Part shown: in pieces, positions 21,301-32,254 of the stretch
Layout: each line of letters begins with the position of its first letter
Numbering within the stretch: the first letter of the stretch is position 1
From: Moesziomyces globuligerus
Taxonomy: Eukaryota > Basidiomycota > Ustilaginomycetes > Ustilaginales > Ustilaginaceae
Assembly (NCBI GenBank): GCA_030849465.1
Contig: JARVLF010000013.1
Location: 1 to 64,000, forward strand
Direction: 5' to 3'
Length of the DNA: 64,000 bases
Program-made: the position numbers and the translations under genes
Notes under the pieces: model-generated
The model's database searches: none
What the model was told of the DNA's origin: nothing
What the model saw: the letters and a program-made list of their open reading frames with translations, nothing else

Positions 21301-23127
21301 CCTGAGGAATGGGCAGCCCGTCTGGCTTGCAGCAATTCAGTGCCCTCGTCAAGATGTATCGGCATCGTCAATAGAGATGGACAACCTTTTCCAATCGCCG
21401 CTTTCTTGGCCAAACGGCTGCTACGACCTCACACAGCGCCGCTGGATATCTCTGCGCCGTGCCCTCGCTTCCGGTCGTCTTTCGATTTTGGCCCTCGGCT
21501 CCCTGCGGCGATCAAGACGAAGCCCATGCGCCCCATCGGCGATCCTACGAATGCGACGGTCGACAGCACGAACGCTACTCCACTCGTCGAGATTGCGGAA
21601 GGCTCAAGTGAGTCGGGCTGCTCGAGTCGACGTCATTCCGCCGTCGATGGCGACCCAAAGGAACGGCGCGAACAAGAACCGCGCACGGTCTCGCAGCTCT
21701 ACATGTTGGCCCTTTTGGAATCTATTCACGGTGCCTGGATGTCCGACACGGGTTGGTACCAGACGCCAGCATGGGGTGCTGCGGCTCTGCCGAAGCAGCT
21801 CGCGATCGACGCAGACGACTTCGATATCGACAGCTCGACTCTGGCAGATCTTCCGGGCTGGCGAATTGGACGCAAGCTCAGAGCGACTCAAGTAGCTCAC
21901 GCGCTGATGAACTGGTCCGAGATGTTCAGCGGCTGGAACGATGTCCACCAGATGCGCACCGGCGGCATTTTCCTCAGATCTGGACTCAGCCTGAGCGAAG
22001 ACGCCCAGCAAGCGACGATCCGGTGGCAGGCTATCTTTCTGGATCTCTGCGTCCCTTTGCCGACACTATGCTTTTACCTGCAGGACGCTGCGTCCTTCAA
22101 CGCTAAAAACCGGAAGCGGCATGATCGGATCTCGCTGCTCCTGGGAAAGTGGGCCGAGTCCTCTCACTGTAGAAGGGCGCTGGTGCACGCCAGCACGATT
22201 TTGACGATGTGGTGCGGCTCGGAACGACTTTCGGCTCATGGCATGCTGCGACCCACCACGGCGCATGCGGTATTCATGTCGCTGGTCGTCCTAGTCAGCG
22301 CACACAAGCTGTTGGCAGAGAATCTTGGGCGGGACCCATCAGCAAGTGGGCACGTAGCCCAGCTGTTGGAGCTTGTGCCGGTCCGACAGGTGTGGCCGCA
22401 GCTGCTCCACTCGGCTGAAGAGAGAGACGCGAGCTGCAGCGGGGGGGAACACCGCGAGGCAGTATCGGACCATTGGGAAGAATGCGAAGAGGAGGACCCC
22501 AGCAACTGGCTCTACGTGCACTACTGGCACTGGAGATTCGTGCATCTCGGCCTGGCGGGCATCTTTGACGAAACGACGGATGGCAGCTTTGGAGTGTATG
22601 CAGACTGGCGCGCGTCGGTTTCGTCTGGCACCAATGGTGGCGGTCCGCTAGGACCAGGGCGGAGTGCTGCAAACACGAGGCCAAGATGGTCAAGCTTCGT
22701 GGGCGACAGCCGATGGCCAGCGCAGATGCGCACCAACCCTTCCGGCCAAGCCTCGGACGCATCGAACAAGCGAAGAGCCTCACATGCGCAATTCGTAAGA
22801 CCGCCGCCCCAGCCTGTACGCAGTCTTTTGCGTTGGCGCTTGCGCGGATGTGCCGCTGGATGCGATCTGAAACAGACCCGTCGATGGATCCTGCTTGGTT
22901 CGACTCACGACGCGACGATCTGTGGATTTGCGCTCTCGCATAGCAGCACGGAAGGGCCAGACAAGGGGACCGAGGAGGAGCACGATGTGCCGGTCGAAAG
23001 GCTTTCGAGGGATCACTTGCGCGAACTTGTCAACCTGATTCAGACCGAACAGCCGATGTGGTGTTTCAGCAGCGAATTTGCAAGCCTCCTGCTTCGAGCC
23101 CTGGAATCTGGAGACACAGAAAGCTGA
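18303..23127 (+). CDS. C2H2 zinc-finger transcription factor with fungal regulatory domain (second copy type)
   Basis: Two exons (18303-18866 and 18937-23127, intron 70 bp) give 1584 residues. The N-terminus has two C2H2 fingers: C15-C20-H33-H37 and C45-C48-H61-H66. They are followed by a long Ser/Pro-rich region. The C-terminal half, from about residue 740, is rich in helices and hydrophobic motifs typical of fungal transcription factor regulatory domains, for example LLLIGKFGLRQSTPEFW. The open frame begins with TTG at 18237; ATG 18303 is the first methionine. The finger spacing matches the gene at 3658-7467 almost residue for residue, although the rest is diverged. Function is inferred as a nuclear regulator; targets are unknown. 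Confidence 0.88.
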
Positions 23128-23680
23128 TGGTCCAAGCCTGGCATCAGCTATAGTCATAAATTTAGATGTGAGGTGTATCGCACATGGGCAATGCCAAACG
23201 TCCTTGCTCTTAGCTCTTCTGGGCTGTATTCAAATTCAAGCGTGGCTCCGGAAGGAAGCGGCGACCCGATTCAATCTCTTTTGGTTGACTGGTGCTAACC
23301 CGATGCTATCCGATCTCGGAAGGGTTAGGACGCATCCCGGGCGCGCGGGTCGGCTCGAAAAATTTGAGAGATTTGGAAGAAGGCGGGCTGCTTGCGCGGA
23401 CGGAAGGGTGCTGCTGGCCGCAGCTGCATCAACTGCTGTCACAGAAAGGCGGAGACGAGAAAGGTCCTTAGATCATTCACTCTCGCCTGGCGTGTTTCGC
23501 ATCTCCACCATCTCGACCCTTTGTATCGGACCGCTCCCGCAACCTTGCATCGACAGCGACGACGCAGAACATCGCAGCCCTTGGAACTCCTATCAGCTGC
23601 GCGATTCGGCTTGATCCGACAAATCGGCTGAGCCGATCCCACGATTGTTGCAAACCTCCGGTTCCTGTCACATTTACAGC
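23128..23680. other. Intergenic, promoter side of MEF1
   Basis: 553 bp between two plus-strand genes with no supportable gene. The last 150 bp is pyrimidine-rich and probably includes the MEF1 leader. Confidence 0.45.
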
Positions 23681-26233
23681 ATGGTCGCCATCCCACGAGT
23701 GGCTGCTGCGCGCTCTTTGGCACGACAGCTTGCCAGACAGAACGTCCGAGTCAGCGGTATCGCTTCGACGCCTCTGCGTATCGCTGTGGCAGCGGCTCCC
23801 ACCGCCTCGCTGAGCCGCGCGCCAAGCTCGTCTCGCAGCTTTAGCATTACCCCGCGCCGCAGCGCCGCTGCCGCCGCTGCCGTCAAGTCCCCACCAGCAC
23901 AAGATGCCGCCGCACAGTCGGCCCACGATGGCTCTCAGCAGCCCATGGCCGAACTCACCGCGGCCGACTTGAGCCGCCTCATCCGCCAGCGCAACGTCGG
24001 TATCTCCGCTCACATCGACAGTGGCAAAACCACATTGACCGAGCGTGTCCTCTTCTACACCGGAAGGATCAAGGACATTCACGAGGTTAGGGGCAGGGAT
24101 GCTGTCGGCGCCAAGATGGACCACATGGAGCTCGAGCGAGAGAAGGGCATCACCATTCAGAGTGCCGCCACCTACTGCAGCTGGAAGGCCACCCCGCCCA
24201 CAGAAAAAGCGAGCGTGAGCGGTGATGCCGCTGACGTCGGGGCCAAGGATCTCATGGCAAAGAAGGAGGACTTCCACATCAACATCATCGATACCCCTGG
24301 ACACGTCGACTTCACAATCGAGGTGGAACGTGCACTTCGTGTGCTCGACGGCGCCGTTCTCGTCCTTTGCGCCGTGTCCGGTGTGCAGTCCCAGACCATC
24401 ACCGTCGATAGGCAGATGCGACGATACTCGGTGCCCCGCGTCAGCTTCATCAACAAGATGGACCGTGCTGGTGCCAACCCGTGGCGTGTCATTGGCCAGA
24501 TCCGCAACAAGCTCAAGATGCCCGCTGCCGCTGTTCAGGTGCCGATCGGTGCTGAGGACGACTTTAACGGCGTCATCGATCTGATCCGTTGGAAGGCCGT
24601 CTACAACGAAGGCCACAAGGGAATCGAGATCCGCGAGACCGACGAGATCCCAGCAGAGTACCTCGAGCTAGCCAAGGAGAAGCGTGCTGAGCTCATTGAG
24701 CAGCTCGCTGAGGTCGACGACGAGATGACCGAAATCTTCATCGAAGAGCGCGAACCCACCATCGAGGAGCTGGCCGCTGCCATCCGCCGCACCACAATCC
24801 GATGCCAGTTCTCCCCCGTCTTCCTCGGCTCTGCCATCAAGAACAAGGGTGTTCAGGCCATGCTTGATGGTCTTTGTGCCTACCTGCCCAACCCGTCCGA
24901 GGTTCCGGCAACGGCGATGGACATGAGCGCCTCGGCCACCAAGAAGGCTGCCGAGGAGGCCGCCAAGGCTGCTGGCGAGGACGAAGAAGCTGCAGCCGAG
25001 GCCCGCAGGAATGCCGCACCTCCAGTGCTCCCGCTCTCGCCTGCATCTGAAGCGCCGCTCGTCGGTCTCGCCTTCAAGCTCGAGGAGGGCAAGTACGGTC
25101 AGCTCACCTACATGCGCGTCTACCAGGGCACACTCAGGCGCGGCAACCTCATCTTCAATGCGCGCACCGGCAAGAAGGTCAAGGTGCCGCGTCTCGTGCG
25201 CATGCACTCGAACGATATGGAGGATGTCGACGAGATCGGTGCCGGCGAAATCTGCGCCATGTTCGGCGTCGAGTGCTCGTCCGGCGACACGTTCACCGAT
25301 GGAACTACGCAACTCAGCATGACGAGTATGTTCGTTCCCGAGCCCGTCATCTCCCTCGCGATCACGCCAGAGGGCAAGGAGTCGCAGAACTTTTCGCGCG
25401 CGCTCAACCGCTTCCAGAAGGAGGACCCCACCTTCCGCGTCCACGTGGACAAGGAGTCTAACGAGACCATCATCTCGGGGATGGGCGAGCTTCACCTCGA
25501 GATCTACGTGGAGCGCATGCGTCGCGAGTACAATGTGCCATGCACCACGGGCAAGCCGCGTGTCGCCTTCCGCGAGACGATCGAGAAGAAGGCCACCTTC
25601 GCCTACACCCACAAGAAGCAGACCGGTGGCGCCGGTCAGTTCGGTCGTGTTATGGGCTTCATCGAGCCCATGGAGGTGGATCCCGAGACGGGCGTCGACA
25701 CTGCCTTCGAGAACCGCGTGGTGGGTGGATCCATCCCCAACGGATATATCGCTGCTTGTGAGAAGGGATTCTACGATGCGCTCGAGAAGGGCGCACTCTC
25801 GGGCCACGCTGTCACCGGTGTTCGCTTCGTTCTCGAGGATGGTGCGGCGCACAGCGTCGATTCGTCCGAGCTCGCTTTCCGATTGGCAACTGCGGGTGCG
25901 TTCCGCGAAGCCTACCAGAAGGCAAACCCTGTGATTCTGGAGCCCAAGATGACCGTCGAGGTGGTGGCTCCCATCGAGTTCCAGGGTGCTGTGATCGGCG
26001 CTCTCAACCAGAGGAAGGGTACCATTTCGGACACCGAGGTGCGCGAGGACGAGTTCACGCTCACCGCCGAAGTCTCGCTCAACGACATGTTCGGTTACAG
26101 CTCCCAGCTGCGTGGTCTGACCCAGGGCAAGGGAGAGTTCTCGATGGAGTACAAGTGCCACACGCCCGTCATGATGAACATTCAAAAGGAGATGCACGAC
26201 GCCTACCGCAAAAAGCAGACAGAGAAGAAGTAG
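23681..26233 (+). CDS. MEF1: Mitochondrial translation elongation factor G1
   Basis: This 850-residue GTPase moves tRNA and mRNA through the mitochondrial ribosome. The N-terminus is an Arg/Ala/Ser-rich presequence of about 90 residues. GTPase motifs are clear: AHIDSGKTT at about 110-118, DTPGHVDF near 204 and NKMDRAGAN near 257. Domains II-V follow, with the expected [15 protein letters not shown] and [10 protein letters not shown] segments. An Ala/Glu/Lys-rich insert at about residues 415-450 is not a usual part of the family and looks like a surface loop. [14 protein letters not shown] points to the MEF1 (translocase) rather than MEF2 (recycling) branch. The frame opens with TTG at 23645; ATG 23681 is first. 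No introns. Confidence 0.96.
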   Translation: MVAIPRVAAARSLARQLARQNVRVSGIASTPLRIAVAAAPTASLSRAPSSSRSFSITPRRSAAAAAAVKSPPAQDAAAQSAHDGSQQPMAELTAADLSRLIRQRNVGISAHIDSGKTTLTERVLFYTGRIKDIHEVRGRDAVGAKMDHMELEREKGITIQSAATYCSWKATPPTEKASVSGDAADVGAKDLMAKKEDFHINIIDTPGHVDFTIEVERALRVLDGAVLVLCAVSGVQSQTITVDRQMRRYSVPRVSFINKMDRAGANPWRVIGQIRNKLKMPAAAVQVPIGAEDDFNGVIDLIRWKAVYNEGHKGIEIRETDEIPAEYLELAKEKRAELIEQLAEVDDEMTEIFIEEREPTIEELAAAIRRTTIRCQFSPVFLGSAIKNKGVQAMLDGLCAYLPNPSEVPATAMDMSASATKKAAEEAAKAAGEDEEAAAEARRNAAPPVLPLSPASEAPLVGLAFKLEEGKYGQLTYMRVYQGTLRRGNLIFNARTGKKVKVPRLVRMHSNDMEDVDEIGAGEICAMFGVECSSGDTFTDGTTQLSMTSMFVPEPVISLAITPEGKESQNFSRALNRFQKEDPTFRVHVDKESNETIISGMGELHLEIYVERMRREYNVPCTTGKPRVAFRETIEKKATFAYTHKKQTGGAGQFGRVMGFIEPMEVDPETGVDTAFENRVVGGSIPNGYIAACEKGFYDALEKGALSGHAVTGVRFVLEDGAAHSVDSSELAFRLATAGAFREAYQKANPVILEPKMTVEVVAPIEFQGAVIGALNQRKGTISDTEVREDEFTLTAEVSLNDMFGYSSQLRGLTQGKGEFSMEYKCHTPVMMNIQKEMHDAYRKKQTEKK

Positions 26234-26679
26234 CGCTGCTGCCTCGCCAGACAGTCTCCCCCTTTGCCCATTTCCTCCCCCTCCGCGCTCTTTCGCTTTG
26301 ATAGACAAGATTTTGATTCACCACAACTCCGCATGCATTCCACTGTGCTGCCACTGCTCTGAGATGGGCCGATTGCTTCTTTGGGACTGATGCAACGAGC
26401 ACGCTGCCCGATCAGGCTTCGACTGTCCTCCACGCAGACGAAGGAAAGAGCTCTAGACTGTCTCGTTGAATGAATCGTAGAAGAAGGGAAACTAAAAGCA
26501 CAGGTGCCGAGGAGGCTCGGCATGGTATCAAAGGGTAAAAAACCGGGAACTAGGCATGTGAAAGAACGAGGACGGTCTAGGGCCACGATGCGATGCGGAT
26601 GGTCTCGAGATGTGTCGGAATGTCCGTTGCAGGATGCGATGAAGCTTTTAAGGCGTATCGGCGCAGCTGAGGTCACGGA
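26234..26679. other. Convergent 3' region
   Basis: 446 bp between the stop codons of MEF1 and the first GH16 gene. No gene or repeat is supported; it probably holds both 3' UTRs. Confidence 0.5.
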
Positions 26680-28470
26680 TTACGCTGCAGCTGGTGGGTT
26701 AGGGCCAGGATACTTGGAGGGAGGATTTGTGCAGCCATCGGGATAGAGGCGGTTGCGCGGCCAGTCCTGTTGGTATCCGCCCTGTGCAGCGGTGCCACCC
26801 CAGATGGTGAGGTTGGGGTTGGTGTACGCCTCGATGTGGCGGTTGATGTAGGCTTGCGTGGGGAAGTCTTCCGGATCGCAGCCGATGTTGATCTGACCCT
26901 TGGGCTGATAGACGCGCACATAGTCGATGAGCATCTTGCCGGGGAACTCGAGGTTGGCCCAATCGATGAAGCCGAAACCCGACGAGATGGCAAGGTTGAT
27001 GAGAATGTACATGGGCTCCTGCGGGACGGGTCTTCGGCTGATGCCCACGCGATCATCCGCGGCGAGCGCGCCCGAGGCGAGCGACCAAGATCGCTTGCCG
27101 TCTGAAATCCAGTGGATGTATCCGTCGAATCCGGCCTTGTATTCGAAGCCGTAGACGGAAAAGTCGCCGCCGCTGTACTGGTAGGCCGTCTGGCGCGTGT
27201 CGACGACACCACTCGCTGACTGCTGCAAGACGTTGCCCTGATACGAATTGAGCTGCGCGCTAGGTTGGAAGAACTCGTACTCGGTACCTGTCGTGTTGAT
27301 GAGCTCGTAGCGGTAGTTGGCGGGCATCCACTGACCGGACTGAGACACGCCGCCCCTTCCGTTCTGCACCTGAGCCTCGATGATGTCGATCTCAGGAGCA
27401 GATCGACCGACAAAGTTTCCTTTCGAATCCTTCGGTCCTGGATGGTCGTCGCCAGGACACGTGCAAGCCGAGAGACGCTGACCGGGCTGCCAGCTGATGG
27501 ATGTGGTGTCGTACTTGTTGTTGAAGACAGTGTCACCACTGAGGAGCGCACCGCTAGGGCCAAGGCCATCAGGGTCGGTTTGGTTGCGGAGGGTGCCGCG
27601 GTCGCAAGCGTCGTAAGCGTAGGGCCATGTACCCTGTGTGGTGGCACCGTAGTTTGCGCGTCCAAGATTGCCCATGGTCCAGACGGCGGGCCACCATCCG
27701 GAGACGGCGCTGCTGCCGGGCAGCTGGATGCGGGTCTCGATGTAGCCGCCAGTGAAGCAGAACTGATTCCAAGAGGTGAGCTGTCCGCTGCGGAAGTTGA
27801 GGTTGTTGGTCTCGATCTCGTCGGCGGTGATGACCAGGTTTCCGTCTGCGGTCGTTACGGCTTCTGGGCTGTACCACTCGAAATCACCGGTGGGCCAGGG
27901 CCAGAGGTCGACGGCGGTCCAGAAGGGGTCGTCACCCGGATAGAAGGAACGCCCGTCGGTATTGAACTCGTCGCTGAAGACGAGCTGCATCTCGTGGGAG
28001 CCGTCGACAGACATTTTTGTGAGCACGTCTTGAGGGGTGTCAGGATCGACGAGAGCGAAGCGCATGTGCTGCATGTTTGGCACCTGGCCAGAGGCGTTGG
28101 TGCCACCGAGGTTGAAGCCACCCTTTGTTTCGCCTTTCGGTTTGCCTGCGAAGCGAATGAGGGGATAGCCGAGGAAGAGCGCCATGATTCCGGCGATGAC
28201 GAGCGACATGGTGGTGAGGTCGAGGATGACGCGAGGGTCCATGTGGCGCTTTGCGGGGGTCTGACTCTCGTAGTCGTGCAGCTCGTCGTTCTCAATGACA
28301 AAGTCACTGAAGGGCATGCCATCGTGGGACTTGGGAGCTTCGGAGTCCAAATAGGGAGAGTCTGATGAGTGCTCGCTTGGCTCGCTTGGGGACACCTGGG
28401 GCGAGATTTGGGAGAGTGTAGAGGTGCCACTCTCGTGGCCATCCTTGGAGTCTGATGTCGGCGTCGACAT
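26680..28470 (-). CDS. KRE6/SKN1-type GH16 glucan-assembly protein, copy A
   Basis: 596 residues, no intron, ATG at 28470. A hydrophilic N-terminal cytosolic tail of about 80 residues is followed by one membrane span at about 81-106 that ends in LFLGYP. A luminal GH16 domain follows: a type II membrane protein as in yeast Kre6 and Skn1, which are needed for cell-wall beta-1,6-glucan. The GH16 catalytic pattern ExDxxE is present as EIDIIE (E360, D362, E365). Other family stretches are LVFSDEF, PGDDPFW, DFEWYSPEAV and MLIDYVRVYQPKG. Compared with copies B and C it has a longer C-terminal tail and lower similarity, so it looks like the oldest branch. It is divergent from copy B across 3.8 kb. 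Confidence 0.93.
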   Translation of the reverse strand: MSTPTSDSKDGHESGTSTLSQISPQVSPSEPSEHSSDSPYLDSEAPKSHDGMPFSDFVIENDELHDYESQTPAKRHMDPRVILDLTTMSLVIAGIMALFLGYPLIRFAGKPKGETKGGFNLGGTNASGQVPNMQHMRFALVDPDTPQDVLTKMSVDGSHEMQLVFSDEFNTDGRSFYPGDDPFWTAVDLWPWPTGDFEWYSPEAVTTADGNLVITADEIETNNLNFRSGQLTSWNQFCFTGGYIETRIQLPGSSAVSGWWPAVWTMGNLGRANYGATTQGTWPYAYDACDRGTLRNQTDPDGLGPSGALLSGDTVFNNKYDTTSISWQPGQRLSACTCPGDDHPGPKDSKGNFVGRSAPEIDIIEAQVQNGRGGVSQSGQWMPANYRYELINTTGTEYEFFQPSAQLNSYQGNVLQQSASGVVDTRQTAYQYSGGDFSVYGFEYKAGFDGYIHWISDGKRSWSLASGALAADDRVGISRRPVPQEPMYILINLAISSGFGFIDWANLEFPGKMLIDYVRVYQPKGQINIGCDPEDFPTQAYINRHIEAYTNPNLTIWGGTAAQGGYQQDWPRNRLYPDGCTNPPSKYPGPNPPAAA

Positions 28471-31400
28471 GATGGGCTTGTGGAGTCGGACGACTTTTCA
28501 AGACAGAAGAATGGGACGGAAGCAGGGAGCCGTGAAGTGCTTTGCGGATGGAAGCGCCATGCGGCAGGGCAGAAGCCGAATGATCCTGTCAGACGGAGCG
28601 TCGCTTTACAGGACTAAAGGCGCCGGATGATCTAGCTTGGTCAACGCTTGCTTGCTCGGCCGGTCGCAGCTGTCGATGGTGATTGGGAGTGAAGAGGGTC
28701 CGAAGGGCTTCAGGCGCCAGCAAAGGTCGAGGATGAAGGAGAGCAAGATGATGTACAGATGGTAAGGATGGCGATTGAAGCGGTCGAGGGAGAAGATTAG
28801 GCTGAGATCGCCAGGTCGCAAAGGATCGGAATCAGCGGGGTCGGTGGGTCAGAAGCGAGGCTCTACAGAGGGCATGGTCTCAGGCTAGACAGTGGCCGGG
28901 AAGCTTTTCGGGAGCACTCGATTTGGAAGGGCGGGCATAGGTGTGGAGGAGGTAGGGCGCAAAAGGACCGCGGCATGGGCATCCACAGCCGCCCTGAGAC
29001 GCCGGGCTGCGAGGCATTGTGTCGAGCGGTTGTTCGAACCAGGCACAGCATAGGGCGTCATTGGGCAGCATTCCTGAGTCGACCGACGGAGTCAGAGACT
29101 GACGCTGGGCCTGCCGCCTCGAGCTGGGGCCACGAGCGTGGGGCAGCAAGCTGCAGCATGCACGGGCAAACGTGGGCGGCGCTCCGCTCTGGCAGCGTTT
29201 ACCGTGCTGCCTCAGGCTCGACTTGAGGCTCTGGGTTGACAGCAACTTCTCAGCCGACGTCCATTGAGGGGCCGTCTCAGCACTGCAGCGACGGGACGGT
29301 TGCCTTAATTTTTTGCTCGGCTCTCGAGAGTGCACCACCCCAAAAAGTGCATGAACCAGCTCCAGTGACAGCCGCCGATCGGGAGCAACCGACCTCGCCT
29401 GGCACGCTCGTCCAGACGACCCACAGTCCTGCAGCAGGCAACTGACCAAAACCCGATGTAATCGCACAGTCTCATGCCAAAAAAAATTCGTACCCCGCTG
29501 GCCACGCGCACGACTGCCACAATGCCCAGGTCGCCTGCCTCCAAAAGCATCCCGCATCGTGAGACTCGGATGATGGTCGACGGGCTTGATTCAATCCGGT
29601 TGATTTCAAGCCAACCGTTGCGTACGCTCAGGGCAAAGGTAGAGCGAGATTGAGCCGGTTGTGCGCCGTGTCGTTTCGAGCTGGCCTGATTCAAAGTTTT
29701 CGACCAAAGTGCTTCCAAATTCGCACTTGGACTTGGTTGCAATGCGGAGTTTCTAAGCGAGATTTTGACGTCAATGGGAGCCGTCATACAGTAGCTTACC
29801 TGCGGCCACACGCATCGCGCACGCACAACTGCTTGCCACACAAGCGAACCGCCGTCGCGCTTGGCTGGCTCCCGCCCGCATCCGCAATCGCCAATTCCAT
29901 CGATCAAATCGCAGCCAAGCCTGCCCCTCTTCTCCTGCCCCCATTTTTAGCTAGTTGCGCTCCGATCTAGTCTAGGCATGGCTGCAAAGCCCGTTCGAGC
30001 ATCGCGTCCGGGAGCAGCAGCTCTCGAGCTGTGAAGCTTCATCTGCTGGAGATGGCTGCGTGTCTCCCCGGGTGCGAGTGCTAGTTCAGACACCAAAGGC
30101 GGATGGATTGCCGCGTTGCAAGCCGCAACAGGGCAAACGCTCCCACCAAGTTTACCGGAGCGTTGGGCCGGAGCGCGGCCAGCAACGATGGCCATGTGCA
30201 AATTCATGCAAACACATGCCTGTCGCCGCACCGCTGTGACGCCGCGTTGGATGCTCATTTCGGTAGAATTTCCAAATCAACCGCTTCCTGCTTTGGATCG
30301 GGATCTGATCTGCAATGTGCTAGTGCAACGTGCAGCGCTCGTCGATCGCCATCAGGTGGCTCTCGACCTTCCGATCGATGCGACCAACAGCCGAGATCCG
30401 AACTCACGGCATCCATTCCACTACCCATCGAGTCGTCACTACACTCACACTTTGAATGTAATGAGACTCGCGCACGAACAATCCTGCATGCAGCCAGGGA
30501 GCAAGAAGGTTGAAGAAGGGTTATGAAATCCTTGATCCGGTGTACGAGGAAAAAATATGGCTCGCAGAGGCGCTCTACGTGGCACTGTGCCTCACAACAC
30601 AGGAGGCGTCTGTGAAGATTGCTCTTGCAACCTGTGCCGCTAGGTCACGCTATAGGAGACCAGTGTGGGGTTCCATGTGGGACCCTTACAAGTAGAAGGG
30701 GTCCTAAGCAGATTGTAGGGTCCCGCGGATGTTGAGGTCGGGGAGGTGGAAGACAGTGACAGGTGAGGCGTGCTAAATTGGGATGGTGGTGCTATGCATG
30801 CCGAGGCAGCGCGCTGCAGGCGAGCCGAGGGCCCAGCTGCAGCAGCCGGCAGCAGTCGGCACCGCGGTCTCCTGGCATGAAAGCTGGCCGGCTCAACTTG
30901 ATGCGGTCGCTCGCGGCGAATGAAGGAGGCCACGATTTCGAGTCCCGATCGACCGATCGCGAAAGTCGGGCGTGGTTCGGTGTGCATTTTGGAGCTGGAG
31001 GCTTTGGCTATCAGCCCGATTACCGCATGGCAGCATCGGAGCTCGAAAGGCGACGAAATTTCCTCGGAGAATACTGGAGACGAGACTGGCTGCAGCCGAG
31101 AGGAGGGCACTGAGGCTGTGTGTGTCTGACTGGTTTGATGGGTCGATCAATCGGCTCGGTTTCAAAATTCAACTGGCGTGGGCTCACGGCGTTCAATGCT
31201 TCGCCAATCGTGCCTCGGCTCTTGAACACAGGGCCAACACTTGTCGGCGCAGGGCCAATCCTGTACAGTGCACAGCAGATGGCAAGCTGCACTCGTTTTC
31301 GCGAACAGGGGCTCCGCTGCAGTAGCGCTTTGGACTCGATCCAGAGCGAAGCCGGCTGAAATGCAACCGTGCCGTCCTCTGCACGGAGCGCAATTGTCTA

Positions 31401-32254
31401 GCTGCGAAGATGCCTTGGACCTCAAAGGCCGTTCGGCGATCACAGCGGTGCAACGCTCGCTCTAGGATCGCAACTCGAAGGCTCCATTGTGAATGTGGGT
31501 GAATGACAGAGTCGGCGGCAGTAGGCGCAAATGGAGTCGAGCGGGCGCAATCGAGGGGCAAAGCGAAGGTGCTGATCAAAAGGTGCAGATTCGCATTGCA
31601 GTTGGCCGCTGGACCGTCGGCGCCGCACGCCGGCCCAGGCGAGCGCCCTGCGGCTGCGCGGCGCCAGCCTAGCTTACAGCGTGGAGGCTGCAGCCGGTTC
31701 ACCGCCTGCAGCTGCGCTCCAGTTTTTTTCATGCGGCCAACTGTGACACTCAGACTCAAGCGCACTCGCCTCGAGACTGCCACATGCCGTGCTGTGCCGT
31801 GCTGTGCCGTGCTGCCGACTGTTGTTCGCTCAGGATGCGCCCATGGCTCAGTTGCAGCACGCACAACATGCGCACATGCTCTTGCACACGCTGCCAACAG
31901 GAGCTTTGGACGCTCGCGTAGCCTCGACATCGTGTGGGCATCTCCGCCAAAGAAGCGCAACTCTGAGCCTACTCGACCGACATTCACTCGTCCCCTAATC
32001 TGTTGACCTGATCCTTACCTCCCACCACCCTCTCACCTTTCGCTAAAGCGCTCCGAAGCTGCAGCATTCCCTCCCATCGTATCGTCATCCACCGGGTCCA
32101 GTAGAGAAGACACGGCGACCCTCCGCACCTCAGTCTCCAGCTCCGTCCACACCACATCCGCGCTTCAACCACCATCCCAGCCCCGTTCTTCGTGCTCGCA
32201 TAGATCGTACTTCTCTCGCCTCAGGCTCAGTCACAAGCCGCACCGCCCCTCGCA
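28471..32254. promoter_or_regulatory. 3.8-kb divergent region between GH16 copies A and B
   Basis: No supportable gene was found in this long gap. Many open frames overlap on both strands (for example 28880-29557 minus and 31193-31987 minus) but none shows a family motif or good codon pattern. A 10-bp unit GTGCCGTGCT is repeated about three times at 31786-31814. A short inverted pair GGGACCC/GGGTCCC lies near 30682-30725. The last 250 bp before 32255 is pyrimidine-rich and is likely the leader of copy B. The size would suit a large regulatory region for two wall genes. Confidence 0.4.

Noticed and set aside
24668..26308. 546-codon antisense frame opposite MEF1
   Set aside because: Same codon-bias shadow effect; composition is repetitive His/Leu/Val/Glu without a motif. 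The frames at 27265-28365 and 32402-33895 opposite the GH16 genes are rejected for the same reason.
29025..29045. TTCGAA-centred sequence resembling a tRNA B box
   Set aside because: No matching A box or clover-leaf arms upstream. I found no supportable tRNA anywhere in the window.
28880..29557. Minus-strand open frame of 225 codons in the GH16 A/B gap, and similar frames at 31193-31987
   Set aside because: High Ser/Arg/Cys/Pro content, no motif, and overlapping frames on both strands; typical of random GC-rich DNA.
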